A stretch of 64,000 nucleotides of DNA from Olivibacter domesticus (GCF_900109575.1 NZ_FOAF01000001.1:2079662-2143661), one strand, 5' to 3'; shown: positions 42,228 to 51,875, counted from the stretch's first letter. Numbers and translations: made by a program. The notes: generated from the letters alone by a model not told the origin.

Positions 42228-43103
42228 TTACCCAAAAAGATCGCTGCTTAAATAGCGATCACCTCTATCACAAGCGATGAAAACAATTAAACCAGATTCC
42301 AACTCACTGGCTATTTGCAGTGAAGCAGATAGTGCCCCCCCCGTACTCATTCCCACAAATATACCTTCTTCCTTGGCCATTTGCCTGGCTTGAAAGGTAG
42401 CATCCTGTTGTGAAATATCTATTACTCGATCTACCCGTTTTGGATCATAAATTTTTGGCAGGTACTCTATTGGCCAGCGCCTAATCCCTGGAATAGAAGA
42501 TTCTTCCGTAGGTTGGCAGCCAATTATCTGAATAGCTGGATTTTTTTCCTTCAAGAACATAGAATTGCCCATAATACTTCCTGTTGTACCCATTGCACTT
42601 ACAAAATGAGTAATCTGTCCGTTGGTATCTTTCCATATTTCCGGACCAGTAGTATGGTAATGCGCTAAATAATTATCGGGATTTGCAAACTGATTTAAAA
42701 CAAAATAACCTTTTTCAGTGGCCTTTTCTTCTGCATAATCCCTACAAGCCTCTATAGATTCAAGAAGCGTTACTTTTGCCCCATACGCTTCCATGGTTAA
42801 GGTACGCTCTCTTGTTGAACTAGAAGGCATTACCAACTCAATTTCTAGGCCATATATCGCTGCAATCATGGCAAGGGCTATCCCTGTATTACCACTAGTT
42901 GCTTCAACTAAACGGGTTCCTTCTTTAATTTCCCCACGCTCCATCGCACTCTTTATCATATTAAGGGCAGCTCTATCTTTTACGCTTCCACCGGGGTTAT
43001 TTCCTTCAAGTTTGACAAAGATACGCACCTTTGGGTTTGGATTTAAGCGTTGAAGTTCTACAAGCGGAGTATTCCCTATATATGTTATAATATTTCCCAT
43101 CAT
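42228..43103 (-). CDS. cysM: Cysteine synthase (CysM/O-acetylserine sulfhydrylase)
   Basis: PLP-dependent beta-replacement enzyme making L-cysteine from O-acetylserine and sulfide (or thiosulfate). The PLP lysine is Lys42 in GGSVKDRAALNM, preceded by YIGNTPLVEL; the phosphate-binding glycine loop is in SAMGTTGSIMGNS, and the substrate loop is EATSGNTGIAL. The short length (291 aa) and lack of the CysK C-terminal extension favour CysM. It lies 34 nt after cysE on the same strand, so the last two steps of cysteine synthesis form an operon. Confidence 0.95.
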   Translation of the reverse strand: MMGNIITYIGNTPLVELQRLNPNPKVRIFVKLEGNNPGGSVKDRAALNMIKSAMERGEIKEGTRLVEATSGNTGIALAMIAAIYGLEIELVMPSSSTRERTLTMEAYGAKVTLLESIEACRDYAEEKATEKGYFVLNQFANPDNYLAHYHTTGPEIWKDTNGQITHFVSAMGTTGSIMGNSMFLKEKNPAIQIIGCQPTEESSIPGIRRWPIEYLPKIYDPKRVDRVIDISQQDATFQARQMAKEEGIFVGMSTGGALSASLQIASELESGLIVFIACDRGDRYLSSDLFG

Positions 43104-43137
43104 TTACTGTTATTTAAAACTGCATCTCTTTGAAAGC

Positions 43138-43947
43138 TTATGCTCGGTTCGGCTCTATGACTTTTATAGTTGATTGGTGATATACGGTAGAACCTGGCGG
43201 AACACTTTTTGTAATCCAGACATTTCCTCCTATAACACAATCATGGCCAATAACAGTATCTCCTCCCAAAATTGTAGCACCCGCATAAATAATTACATGA
43301 TCCTCTAAAGTGGGATGCCTCTTGGTATTGGCCATAAACTTTTCAACACTAAGGGCTCCTAAGGTTACCCCTTGATAAAGCTTTACATGATTTCCTATTA
43401 CAGTTGTTTCACCTATTACAATACCGGTTCCATGGTCTATATACAAATATTCACCAACCTGAGCACCTGGATGAATATCAATACCTGTAAGAGAATGCGC
43501 ATGTTCTGTAAGTATACGCGGAATAAGCGGAACTTCTAATTTTAGCAGCGCATGTGCAATCCTGTATAATGAAATGGTTAAAAACCCAGGATAAGTACGT
43601 ATGATTTCGAAAGTGCTGATAGATGCCGGATCACCATTTAAAATAGCTTCGACATCGGTATTCATGATCCTATATAATTCGGGCACATCTTCGAAAAAAC
43701 GTCTCGCAATAGATTGATTATTACATTCTTTACAAGCTTTTGTTGCGTCCATAAGTCGAACCAGCTCATTTTCCAACTGAAGAAAACGGGTTCTTATTTC
43801 ACTTAAGGTATAGCTAGGAGAAGCCACCCGCTCAGGATAAATTAAATCCAGTAGATTAAATGCCCATTCTGCTATAATCTTATTAGAAGGGACCGCCTCT
43901 ACATGCCGCTGCTTTTCGTATAAATGCTGAAGAAATTCTTCGCCCAT
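43138..43947 (-). CDS. cysE: Serine O-acetyltransferase
   Basis: Hexapeptide-repeat acetyltransferase producing O-acetylserine for cysteine synthesis. From the ATG at 43947 (MGEEFLQHLYEK) it has the N-terminal helical domain, then the left-handed beta helix: GIDIHPGAQVGEYLYIDHGTG, VIGETTVIGNHVKLYQGVTLGA, KRHPTLEDHVIIYAGATILGG and VIGGNVWITKSVPPGSTV; the catalytic His is in DHGTG. A frame extends 38 codons further upstream, but those residues (basic, IQILYLTNKSVRR) have no family match, so the shorter start is chosen. The C-terminus ends in VIEPNRA and lacks the usual CysK-binding Ile, so a tight cysteine-synthase complex is uncertain. Operon with cysM. Confidence 0.94.
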   Translation of the reverse strand: MGEEFLQHLYEKQRHVEAVPSNKIIAEWAFNLLDLIYPERVASPSYTLSEIRTRFLQLENELVRLMDATKACKECNNQSIARRFFEDVPELYRIMNTDVEAILNGDPASISTFEIIRTYPGFLTISLYRIAHALLKLEVPLIPRILTEHAHSLTGIDIHPGAQVGEYLYIDHGTGIVIGETTVIGNHVKLYQGVTLGALSVEKFMANTKRHPTLEDHVIIYAGATILGGDTVIGHDCVIGGNVWITKSVPPGSTVYHQSTIKVIEPNRA

Positions 43948-44100
43948 TTTGGTTTTATTAGAATAATAGATTTTATTCTGTAAAGGACGGAAATTTATTG
44001 CATTTCTTCTAACACTTTTGTTTGTTAAGTATAATATTTGTATTTTTTTCTCTATTTGCACATAAATGCACTACTCTTTTATTGGAGATTTTAATAGAAA

Positions 44101-46383
44101 TCAGTCTATGCCCATCAGCTCAACTGTCTCATTTTTGGTTGTTTCAAACTGCAATAAATCACCCGATAATACCTCTGCTTTCCTGCCATTCCGCGTTAAT
44201 TGCACTTTTGCAGATTGCCAAGGATTTTCCATCTTACAATTTCTTCCTTTTTCACTAAATAGCCTCAAGCTAGTAACATACTTGTTTTTTAAAGAAGCGC
44301 TTACCAAAAATGCGCCGTAGGCCCTCAGGTTCACAAAACTAGCATCTTTGTGCCTGTTCCAATTTGGAAATAGTCGTAACGTCCCTTCATAACTTTGAAG
44401 CAGCATTTCATTGATAGTCAACGGAACGGCAGTCAATGTTTCGATACCCCCTCCAGCAGCATTAATCCACAGATTAGGATAAGCATCTACCGCAATACGA
44501 TCTTTCAATTGTTTTAATATTTCTTCATTGTCATAGCCAACCCGAACCGCTCCAGGGAAACATGTTTCTACACCATTTCCCAAGGTATTGCCCCAGGTTC
44601 CTGGTTCGCCCATATCCTCTTTCCAATGCGCAACATCGCCTAGTAAAATAGTATTGAGTTCTGGTGTGCTTAAAGGCCCCGCAACACCTCCCGGTAAAAT
44701 TAAACCATGTATAGAGACACGTTTCAGGCCTCGGGCTTGCGACTGATGTGCTGAAGGACTGCTCTCTACATTTTTCAAGCTTGACCGGCCATCAAGCTCT
44801 CCAAGCGGAAATCTACTTAAATGTGTTAGTATATGCTGCCATTTCTTTCTTCTTGCCTCATCTTCATTCAAAAAGACACTTACATCCATTATACCTTTAA
44901 ACAGCATTTTCACTAAACCTAAAGAGAGAGTTGAATTGACATCTCCTAACTGATCACGCCATAGTCCTTTATTTTTCAGGTTAGGCATTACTTCATTATA
45001 ATGGTCCATATAAATCACATACCTCCCCTTTTCAAAGGCCAAGTAATCTTCCCAAAAATCAGCACATGCCAGCATGTATGGATATATTTTTTGTGCGTAA
45101 TCTTTGTCATAAGTACTATAGAACCTCATGAGCATATTTCCGACCCCGAAAACAGCATTTATTTTTTGACCTAAAAATTTAAGCCCTCCATCAATTGTAT
45201 TTTCGGTTGTTCCATAACGTTTTTTCATCTCTTCGGCTGTTAGGGGCCAACGTGTTGTAACCAACCCCTTCGGGCCAATACCTACAGGATAATAAAGACC
45301 TCTTGTGTGCAGACGTTCCATTGCATGTACTCGTCCGTGAGCCATGTAATCCAACAAGGGCTGATCATAATTCTCTACTTGATTAAGGTGATTAGACGAA
45401 TAAGATGCCCAATAGGGTGCCTGATAGTTATAATTTAAGTGATAATCACCTCCCCAAGCAGCAGAGTCTTGTGTAACAAACGGCCCCCAAATACCAGGTG
45501 CAAACTTTCCTGCCCTTGACGAGCAAGCAAACAAATATTGTGAACCATAGTAGTATTTCTCAAGTGTTGTGTCTCCAATCGCTATGTGAGAACCTCGCCA
45601 AAATTGTTTCCACCAGTTCAAGTGTTCATTTTTCATGCGCTGTATGGTTTTTGCGTTCATCGCCTGTGCACTATTAATGGCCTCTTCTAGCCAATCCGAA
45701 TGGTCTTGATTCGTAACCAACGTTACAGTAACCCATGTTTTCTTACCTGGTTTTAGCTTAAGCCACTGATCTTGCGCTAGCTCAGCTCCAACAGTCTTCA
45801 TAGCCAAAGCAACATGAGCAGGCCATTCCACTAGTGCTGTCTTCTCAAAAGAACGACTAACCCATTTTACATCACCACTATTTCCAGCGGCTAGCAAGGA
45901 GGTATTTCCTTCTTTCGCCCATAGTTGAAGATTTACCTTGCAGGCCTTATTAGCAGAGATCTCTATGACAACACTATTATGCGTAGCAGCAACCCAAGCA
46001 TCAAGGTCGACTTTTATATTCTTCGTTTTAAACTCCGCTTCGATAATTCCCTTCTCCAGCACCTGCTCCGCATAATAAGAAGCACCATCCAGTTCAGCAA
46101 TTGAAATATTCAGTCCGCCCGGTAAAGCAATCCCTCCACCGGGATATACGGGATAGGCACGCCAAAAATCATTCTTTCCAAAATATAATGTTAATCTATC
46201 TGGTTTACCACCTAAGGTTAAACCAATATCACCATTCCCAGCTAATGGTGCATCTGGTGTTTTAGAAGTTGGTACTCTTTGCGGTGCTGAAGTAAATATT
46301 GCCTTATAATCAGCAACCTGTGCTGTTGCACATAAACAACTAACTGCAACGAAAGCGATTAAGATAAAGTACGTTTTTAACAT
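44101..46383 (-). CDS. GH95-related secreted glycoside-hydrolase-like protein (diverged)
   Basis: Large secreted protein (760 aa; signal MLKTYFILIAFVAVSCLCATAQ) with the GH95/DUF5703-like architecture: an N-terminal beta domain with DAPLAGNGDIGLTLGG and LTLYFGKNDFWR, a central alpha/alpha barrel (YLFACSSRAGKFAPGIWGPF, WGGDYHLNYNYQAPYW) and a C-terminal NEMLLQSYEGTLRLFPNW. Where true GH95 enzymes have the FQIDGNFG-type Asp motif, it has LWINAAGGGIET, so the fucosidase base/Asp arrangement is altered. It is therefore probably a hydrolase of another specificity or inactive. It sits 32 nt after the GH95 gene on the same strand. Confidence 0.75.
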   Translation of the reverse strand: MLKTYFILIAFVAVSCLCATAQVADYKAIFTSAPQRVPTSKTPDAPLAGNGDIGLTLGGKPDRLTLYFGKNDFWRAYPVYPGGGIALPGGLNISIAELDGASYYAEQVLEKGIIEAEFKTKNIKVDLDAWVAATHNSVVIEISANKACKVNLQLWAKEGNTSLLAAGNSGDVKWVSRSFEKTALVEWPAHVALAMKTVGAELAQDQWLKLKPGKKTWVTVTLVTNQDHSDWLEEAINSAQAMNAKTIQRMKNEHLNWWKQFWRGSHIAIGDTTLEKYYYGSQYLFACSSRAGKFAPGIWGPFVTQDSAAWGGDYHLNYNYQAPYWASYSSNHLNQVENYDQPLLDYMAHGRVHAMERLHTRGLYYPVGIGPKGLVTTRWPLTAEEMKKRYGTTENTIDGGLKFLGQKINAVFGVGNMLMRFYSTYDKDYAQKIYPYMLACADFWEDYLAFEKGRYVIYMDHYNEVMPNLKNKGLWRDQLGDVNSTLSLGLVKMLFKGIMDVSVFLNEDEARRKKWQHILTHLSRFPLGELDGRSSLKNVESSPSAHQSQARGLKRVSIHGLILPGGVAGPLSTPELNTILLGDVAHWKEDMGEPGTWGNTLGNGVETCFPGAVRVGYDNEEILKQLKDRIAVDAYPNLWINAAGGGIETLTAVPLTINEMLLQSYEGTLRLFPNWNRHKDASFVNLRAYGAFLVSASLKNKYVTSLRLFSEKGRNCKMENPWQSAKVQLTRNGRKAEVLSGDLLQFETTKNETVELMGID

Positions 46384-46415
46384 GACTTAACCATTCTATT
46401 TATATATTGCACCAT

Positions 46416-48845
46416 TTAACGAACTACCTCAAGGTTACCATCAAATTTCATTTTCTCACCTTTACCTAATGTCAAAGAGATTTTTTTATCTCCGTAAATT
46501 AATTGAGTAGGCCTTCCTAAAGTGGAAACGATGGTCAATTCTTTGAGCGAGCCATTTTCCCAACTTATATCGACTTCATAACCACCTCGACTTTTAACAC
46601 CACTTATTTGGCCTGTATGCAATGATTTGGGTAAGGCGGGTAATAATTTTATCATATGATTATTAGAAAACAATAACGCTTCTATCATTGCCGCACTAAA
46701 ACCAAGATTTGCATCAATTTGAAATGGAGGCCATTTTAATGCGCTTGTTTCCGTTGGAATATAATCATCGTGATAAGTGAAAAGGTTTTCTCCTGTTTTG
46801 TGTTGAAGGAGGAGATTTAAGCACTCCCATAAACTTTCGCTATTTTGAAGGCGTGCATAAATATTGGCCATATGCGCTAAAGACCAACCTGTTTGCGAGC
46901 TTAACCCTACAACCAGCCGCTTATCTACAGCCGTCTTAAAGGCCTTTAAAAGTTCCTCATCATTGGTTTTGCTGATTTCCAATCCGGGAAATAGGGGATA
47001 TATATGCGATTGATGCCGATGGTGGTAATTATCTTTAAAATCAGGATGCATCCATTCCCTTATCGCACCATCTTCATTTACCTGATAAGGAGGGATTTTT
47101 GCCAGCATCTCTTTCCATTTCACAACGTGCTCTTGTTCAATATTTAAATATTGACATGCTTCCAACAGGTTGTTAAGTACTTCCTTCATAATAGCAAAAT
47201 CAATAGTAGCATTGATACTTGCTTGGCCTTTTTGTCCACCAGCAATATTTTCGGGCGAATCGGAGGGCATCATCATCAATTTTCCCTGAGCATCCTCCTG
47301 TACAAAATCTTCATAAAACAGTGCCACCTCCTTCATAAATGGAATCGCACGTTCCTTTAGAAATACTTCATCACCTGTATAAAGCCAATAATCATAATAA
47401 AATTGGGCAATCCACCCCGCCCCACCGGTCCAATTCACATCTTGGGTAAGGGCCTTTGTTTTTAAACCATAACCCGGAATCATCCTGATTGGAAAAAGGA
47501 TGCCCCTTGTTCCAAAATATTGCCGGGCATTTGTTCTGAAGTCGGGCATTGCACCTTCTATCAAATTAAATACCGACAATAATAATTCAGGCATATTGCC
47601 TTGCAAAGCTTGCCAGTAGTTCATCTGTAAGTTTTCGTTAAGAAAAAAAGAACCCTGCCAGGGAGGTGAATAGAGGCCATTCCAAACACCCTGTAAATTC
47701 GCAGGCAGTCCGTTTGGATTTGTACTTGCGATCAATAGATATCTTCCATAATTAAACATCCGTTCGGCCAAAGCGGTAGACATGCCCCTTATTTTAGCAT
47801 CCTTCAACAGTTGTTCATTTGATAATAACCTGTCCTTGCCCGCTGCCAAATCTAATCGCACTCGCTGAAATAATTCTTTATGAATCTTTGTATGTTCCTG
47901 TAATAAAGCATCGTAGTCGGTCTTCATGAATGCGAGCGACTGTTTTAATTGGTTAAATTGATTTTGGGCATTTCCTTCATAAAACATCTTCATCAACACC
48001 ACTATGTTGTCTGCCTTCGTAACTTGGAGCATATCATCATGCCCTGGAGACTTAACAACTTGCATGTTACCATTTTCGGCAACAATCCGCACCACCATCC
48101 CAAATGCTTGCCCATCATCATTACGTGAAGCCTTTATAAAAATGTAGCCTTCAGGACTTGCTACAGCGGGTGAAAAGGTGAGTCCTATTTTCTCTGGCGC
48201 TGTTAAAACACCCTTGTTATAGGCATCTTTAAGATCATGTGGTTGCAACGCAAAATTCACCGTTAAACCCTGTCGTTCGGATGCCGATAACCTAAGAACA
48301 ATGGCATCATCCGTACGAGAGACAAATAAAGAACGATCGAAATTAGTTGCTCCTTCTTGCCACGAAACGGAGGCTTCTCCTGTTTCAAAATCTAATTGGC
48401 GCCTGTATTTTTGCGGCACATCCTTTGACCGCTGTTTTATTTTTAAATCGAACCCAGGTTGGAATTCACCTGTTGAACTTGTAGCATAGCCACTTTTCTT
48501 AATTTTATCCAGGTAAAAATCTTCTGCTTCCTTGTACTTACCTTCAGCCATCATCTTTCTCATTACGAGAAGGTTGATAGAGAAATTAGGCACTTGCTTA
48601 TTTAAATGATTTTTACGATAAAAATATCGCTTATGATTAAGCATGACTGTTTCATCCGATATATTCCCATAAAGCATGGCTCCGACATCACCACTCCCCG
48701 CAGGTAAAGCATTATGCCAGTCGGTAGCGGCCTGTTCCATATACATGCCATAGTAGGAATTTTGATCGGTCGATGCCTTGCTTTGAAAGGTAATAAAAAT
48801 GAGAAAAAAGAAGAAGTACCAGCATGGTTGGTTTACAGTCATCAC
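46416..48845 (-). CDS. GH95 family glycoside hydrolase (alpha-L-fucosidase/galactosidase type)
   Basis: Secreted inverting glycosidase, 809 aa, with a signal segment at the N-terminus (WYFFFFLIFITFQSKAS). GH95 motifs: WHNALPAGSGDVGAMLYG, NLQGVWNGLYSPPWQGS, FLNENLQMNYWQA (the two catalytic-base Asn positions of bifidobacterial AfcA), MPSDSPEN (acid Glu position), HRHQSHIYPLFPG and WPPFQIDANLGFSAAMIEALL (Asp position). All expected catalytic positions are kept. The family acts on alpha-1,2-L-fucosides or alpha-L-galactosides. First gene of a two-gene unit with a good promoter (49004-49032). The FucP-like permease is unlinked (10-11 kb). Confidence 0.93.
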   Translation of the reverse strand: MMTVNQPCWYFFFFLIFITFQSKASTDQNSYYGMYMEQAATDWHNALPAGSGDVGAMLYGNISDETVMLNHKRYFYRKNHLNKQVPNFSINLLVMRKMMAEGKYKEAEDFYLDKIKKSGYATSSTGEFQPGFDLKIKQRSKDVPQKYRRQLDFETGEASVSWQEGATNFDRSLFVSRTDDAIVLRLSASERQGLTVNFALQPHDLKDAYNKGVLTAPEKIGLTFSPAVASPEGYIFIKASRNDDGQAFGMVVRIVAENGNMQVVKSPGHDDMLQVTKADNIVVLMKMFYEGNAQNQFNQLKQSLAFMKTDYDALLQEHTKIHKELFQRVRLDLAAGKDRLLSNEQLLKDAKIRGMSTALAERMFNYGRYLLIASTNPNGLPANLQGVWNGLYSPPWQGSFFLNENLQMNYWQALQGNMPELLLSVFNLIEGAMPDFRTNARQYFGTRGILFPIRMIPGYGLKTKALTQDVNWTGGAGWIAQFYYDYWLYTGDEVFLKERAIPFMKEVALFYEDFVQEDAQGKLMMMPSDSPENIAGGQKGQASINATIDFAIMKEVLNNLLEACQYLNIEQEHVVKWKEMLAKIPPYQVNEDGAIREWMHPDFKDNYHHRHQSHIYPLFPGLEISKTNDEELLKAFKTAVDKRLVVGLSSQTGWSLAHMANIYARLQNSESLWECLNLLLQHKTGENLFTYHDDYIPTETSALKWPPFQIDANLGFSAAMIEALLFSNNHMIKLLPALPKSLHTGQISGVKSRGGYEVDISWENGSLKELTIVSTLGRPTQLIYGDKKISLTLGKGEKMKFDGNLEVVR

Positions 48846-48930
48846 GGCTATACAAGATTAAATTTAAAAAAACACATATGAAGTAGTCTAAAAAACATCA
48901 TTTGACCATCATTTTGAGCAGAGTATACCG

Positions 48931-48960
48931 CTCCATTTCGCTACGCTGCTGTCGAGGTGA
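48931..48960. repeat. Candidate dispersed intergenic repeat
   Basis: CTCCATTTCGCTACGCTGCT followed by GTCGAGGTGA, GC-richer than its surroundings. It resembles a widely scattered Bacteroidota intergenic word of the type TCTCC-ATTTCGCTGCGCT-GTCGAGATGAC. Only one copy is in this window, so it rests on recollection of the pattern. Confidence 0.35.
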
Positions 48961-49003
48961 TAAGAAACGACATTTAGACAGCACTTAGTTTATAATTATG
49001 AAG

Positions 49004-49032
49004 CAAATCTACGAAAAGCCAATTGCTGCAAA
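49004..49032 (-). promoter_or_regulatory. Promoter of the GH95 gene pair
   Basis: On the minus strand TTTG (49032-49029), 17-nt spacer, TAGATTTG (49011-49004). The predicted start near 48997 gives a leader of about 150 nt, within which the repeat at 48931-48960 lies. Confidence 0.6.
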
Positions 49033-49155
49033 GGGGTAAAAAATGGTCAATTTATATGTAAAAACTGTTCATTCTGCTTATGATCAGTCTGTTAAAAACT
49101 GTTAAACAACTACTTAACAATAGTTTATGATTATATATTTGAAAAAAAACCAGTC

Positions 49156-49791
49156 ATGATACTTTGCCCTCCTTTCTTTTTCCTGACATCTCTTTTTATA
49201 TTCTTAAGCTATCATCAACTTAATGCTCAATATATAATCAATAAAAATCAAACCAAACTAGTGCCTTATAAGACCTTTGAATTTGACACGCTATCCAATG
49301 GCCCTATTGTATCTCGCTATCTAGACACACTACAAAATAAGCAGAAAACAATTTTACTTAATGAGGTAAATATTTATTCCAGACCAACCTACAAAACAGA
49401 TTCTTTATCACTTAGAAAAGACTTTTCTCCTGTTTTCAACTATAGAAGGCCAACATTTACCTCCATTTTTTCGAACACTTCTTCTGCCAGAAGTGCTAAT
49501 AGTACATCATCTATACTCACATTAGACGTATTGAGGGTCGTCTCGCTCTTTGGAAAGAAAAAAGATAAAACATATAAACTACAGCAGCTTTTAATAGAAG
49601 AAGAGAAAGAACGTTACATTGATCATATCTTTTCAAAAAGCGAAATAAAAAAGCTCACCCATTTAACGGACGACTCTCTCACGTTGTTCATAGAACAGTA
49701 TAGAGCGGGTATATACCCGCTTGAAGATCAATACAACCGTCTTATGTATATCAAAAAATCATTAGCTGAATTTAAGAAGAAAACACCATGA
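49156..49791 (+). CDS. Secreted protein of unknown function
   Basis: I do not recognise a family. The N-terminus is a signal peptide (CPPFFFLTSLFIFLSYHQLNAQ). The mature part (about 187 aa) has a beta-like first half (LNEVNIYSRPTYKTDSLSLR, a phrase reminiscent of 'hypothetical' Bacteroidota proteins that carry a carboxypeptidase-like surface loop), a Ser-rich centre (NTSSARSANSTSS) and a helical, charged C-terminus (LQQLLIEEEKERYIDHIFSK...). No metal or catalytic motif. Its stop overlaps the start of the esterase gene by the ATGA arrangement, so the two are translationally coupled. Confidence 0.75.
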   Translation: MILCPPFFFLTSLFIFLSYHQLNAQYIINKNQTKLVPYKTFEFDTLSNGPIVSRYLDTLQNKQKTILLNEVNIYSRPTYKTDSLSLRKDFSPVFNYRRPTFTSIFSNTSSARSANSTSSILTLDVLRVVSLFGKKKDKTYKLQQLLIEEEKERYIDHIFSKSEIKKLTHLTDDSLTLFIEQYRAGIYPLEDQYNRLMYIKKSLAEFKKKTP

Positions 49792-50636
49792 AAATTTTTC
49801 CATTACTACTATTAATTTGCCTGCATTGGGCATGTTCATCGCGCCCGGCGGCAGATCAAGCGACCTCTAATAAGCAAGTAGACACCCTCAATATCTATTC
49901 AAAATCGGTACAAGACTCTTTCTTTGTAAGTATCCAATTACCGTCAGAATATACAGACTCTACCAGCAAAAAATACCCTGTTGCCTTCGTTCTAGATGGC
50001 AATTTCTACTTTCCCACATTAGCACCACTCGTTAAACAATATGAAATAACAGGACTTCTACCGCCTATTATTTTGGTTAGCATCGGCTATAGAAATATCA
50101 TGGAAATGGATTCTTTGCGAACAAGAGATTATTTATATCCAAAAGCGCTTCCGGCCGACGAGGTTAGTCTTTCGGGTGGAGCAGAAAAGTTCCTTCATTT
50201 TATCAACCAAGAGTTATTGCCTTTGGTAGATAAAAAGTACAGGACAAAACAAGTCGACAGGACCATCCTCGGACATTCATTCGGTGGTTATTTCACCCTT
50301 TTTGCTTTGCTTCAACAAATAGAAACAAACAATACGCATTTTCAACATATTGTAAGTGCCAGTCCAACGCTTTGGTATCACGATGCTTACTTAAATAAAT
50401 TACCATCGGCTTTAAATACGAGTCGACTCTCAGATTCTTTATCAATTTTTATAACGGCTGGCAGTTTGGAAGACAAGACGTGGACCATTGCTCCTATCGA
50501 ACATTTGGCGCAGCAGTTAACGAAAACAACCAATAAGAGAATAGGTCTTAAGCATATTTTATATAACGAGTTGGATCATATGGATACTGGACAACTAAGT
50601 TTTATTAAGGCCTTGCAAAATATTTATATAGAATAA
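49788..50636 (+). CDS. Lipoprotein esterase, alpha/beta hydrolase (IroE/esterase D-like)
   Basis: Cell-envelope serine esterase. The signal ends in a lipobox (LLLICLHWACSS), so it is lipid-anchored. The alpha/beta-hydrolase core shows YPVAFVLDGNFYFPTLAPLV (first strand), the nucleophile elbow GHSFGGYF (Ser in TILGHSFGG), and the catalytic Asp/His region FITAGSLEDK... and LDHMDTG. It resembles the putative-esterase family that includes enterobactin esterase IroE and S-formylglutathione hydrolase. In a genome with a siderophore-type TonB operon, ferric-siderophore ester hydrolysis is plausible, not shown. Coupled to the unknown secreted protein upstream. Confidence 0.88.
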   Translation: MKIFPLLLLICLHWACSSRPAADQATSNKQVDTLNIYSKSVQDSFFVSIQLPSEYTDSTSKKYPVAFVLDGNFYFPTLAPLVKQYEITGLLPPIILVSIGYRNIMEMDSLRTRDYLYPKALPADEVSLSGGAEKFLHFINQELLPLVDKKYRTKQVDRTILGHSFGGYFTLFALLQQIETNNTHFQHIVSASPTLWYHDAYLNKLPSALNTSRLSDSLSIFITAGSLEDKTWTIAPIEHLAQQLTKTTNKRIGLKHILYNELDHMDTGQLSFIKALQNIYIE

Positions 50637-50665
50637 GGAATTTAAATTCTTTTGCGTAAAATATA

Positions 50666-50751
50666 GGCAAAAAAATATCCGAGATGACCAACCATAAAGT
50701 AATTGATTGATCATCTCGGACTTATAGAAAGACCCAAATTGCCTTTTTTTG
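50666..50751 (-). terminator. Terminator after the Old Yellow Enzyme gene
   Basis: Perfect 10-bp stem TCCGAGATGA (50678-50687) / TCATCTCGGA (50711-50720), followed on the minus strand by TATTTTTTT. An outer GGCAA/TTGCC pair (50666-50670 / 50739-50743) with a T run to 50751 on the plus strand may let it end the esterase transcript too. Confidence 0.75.
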
Positions 50752-50758
50752 AAGTATT

Positions 50759-51859
50759 TTACACCAATTGAGCAAGTGCTTCTCTCGAGAAACCTTTTAA
50801 TTCCGCTGAGCGGTCATCCCTTATCTTCTGTGCCCAGTTAGGATCAGACAGCAAAGCCCTACCAACCCCTACTAAATCAAAATCACCTCTATCAAGTCTA
50901 CGGGTGAGTTCTTCAAGAGAACTTGGAACAGAGCTTTCGCCTCGGAAAGCTGCAAGGAACTCTCCCGAAAGACCAACAGATCCGACTGTTATAGTTGCTT
51001 TTCCTGTAATCTTTTTTGCCCACCCAGCAAAATTAAGGTCCGATCCTTCAAACTCAGGTTCCCAGAAACGACGTTGAGAACAGTGAAAAATGTCTACACC
51101 AGCATCGGCCAAAAGCGTTAACCAGGCATCCATTTCCAATGGCGTTTTAGCTAGTTTATTATTGTAATCAGAGGATTTCCATTGTGACAAACGTAAAATA
51201 ATGGTAAAATCTTCGCCAACCTGCCGCTTAACTTCCTTAATAACGTCTACTGCAAATTTAGAGCGCTCTATCAACGTTTTCCCACCATAAATATCGGTAC
51301 GGTCGTTCGTTGCCTCCCAAAAAAATTGATCGATAAGATACCCATGTGCACCATGTATTTCAACACAATCAAAACCCAGACGCTTAGCGTCAGCTGCAGC
51401 ACGGCCATAGGCTAAAATGGTCTCCGCTATATCCGTTTCATTCATCGCCTTACCGTTTGCAAACCCAGGTTTATTGAAACTAGAAGCACCTTCAAATGGT
51501 TCAGCGGGATGCCACCCAGAATGATGATTTTCCATGATACCCATATGCCAGATCTGAGGTCCCATAGCACCACCAGCGGCGTGCACTTCGTTAATAACAT
51601 GTTGCCAACCCGCCAATGACTCTTCACCATAAAAGTGAGGTATATTGGGATCGTTTGATGACGCTACCCGGTTTATTACCGTACCTTCCGACAAGATCAA
51701 GCCAACATCCCCTGCCGCCCTTTTAGCGTAATAAGATGCTACATTTTCCGTAGGCACTCCGTTAGGAGAAAATGAACGGGTCATAGGAGCCATAACGATC
51801 CTGTTCTTTAGATTTAGTGATTTTAGCTTAAAAGGTTTAAACAAATTTATTGTACTCAT
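50759..51859 (-). CDS. Old Yellow Enzyme family NADH:flavin oxidoreductase
   Basis: FMN-dependent ene-reductase, TIM barrel, 366 aa. Motifs: NLKNRIVMAPMTRSFSPNGVP (FMN-binding N-terminus), GLILSEGTVI, QIWHMGIMENHHSGWHP, and HGAHGYLIDQFFWEATNDRTDIYGG (the active-site and FMN-contact segment typical of OYE/12-oxophytodienoate reductase), then GVGRALLSDPNWAQKI. It probably reduces electrophilic enones or nitro compounds with NAD(P)H. It lies 16 nt after an ArsR-type regulator gene, so expression is likely to be induced by the electrophile or thiol-reactive agent that regulator senses. Confidence 0.94.
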   Translation of the reverse strand: MSTINLFKPFKLKSLNLKNRIVMAPMTRSFSPNGVPTENVASYYAKRAAGDVGLILSEGTVINRVASSNDPNIPHFYGEESLAGWQHVINEVHAAGGAMGPQIWHMGIMENHHSGWHPAEPFEGASSFNKPGFANGKAMNETDIAETILAYGRAAADAKRLGFDCVEIHGAHGYLIDQFFWEATNDRTDIYGGKTLIERSKFAVDVIKEVKRQVGEDFTIILRLSQWKSSDYNNKLAKTPLEMDAWLTLLADAGVDIFHCSQRRFWEPEFEGSDLNFAGWAKKITGKATITVGSVGLSGEFLAAFRGESSVPSSLEELTRRLDRGDFDLVGVGRALLSDPNWAQKIRDDRSAELKGFSREALAQLV

Positions 51860-51875
51860 ACGTTCTGTTTTTATA

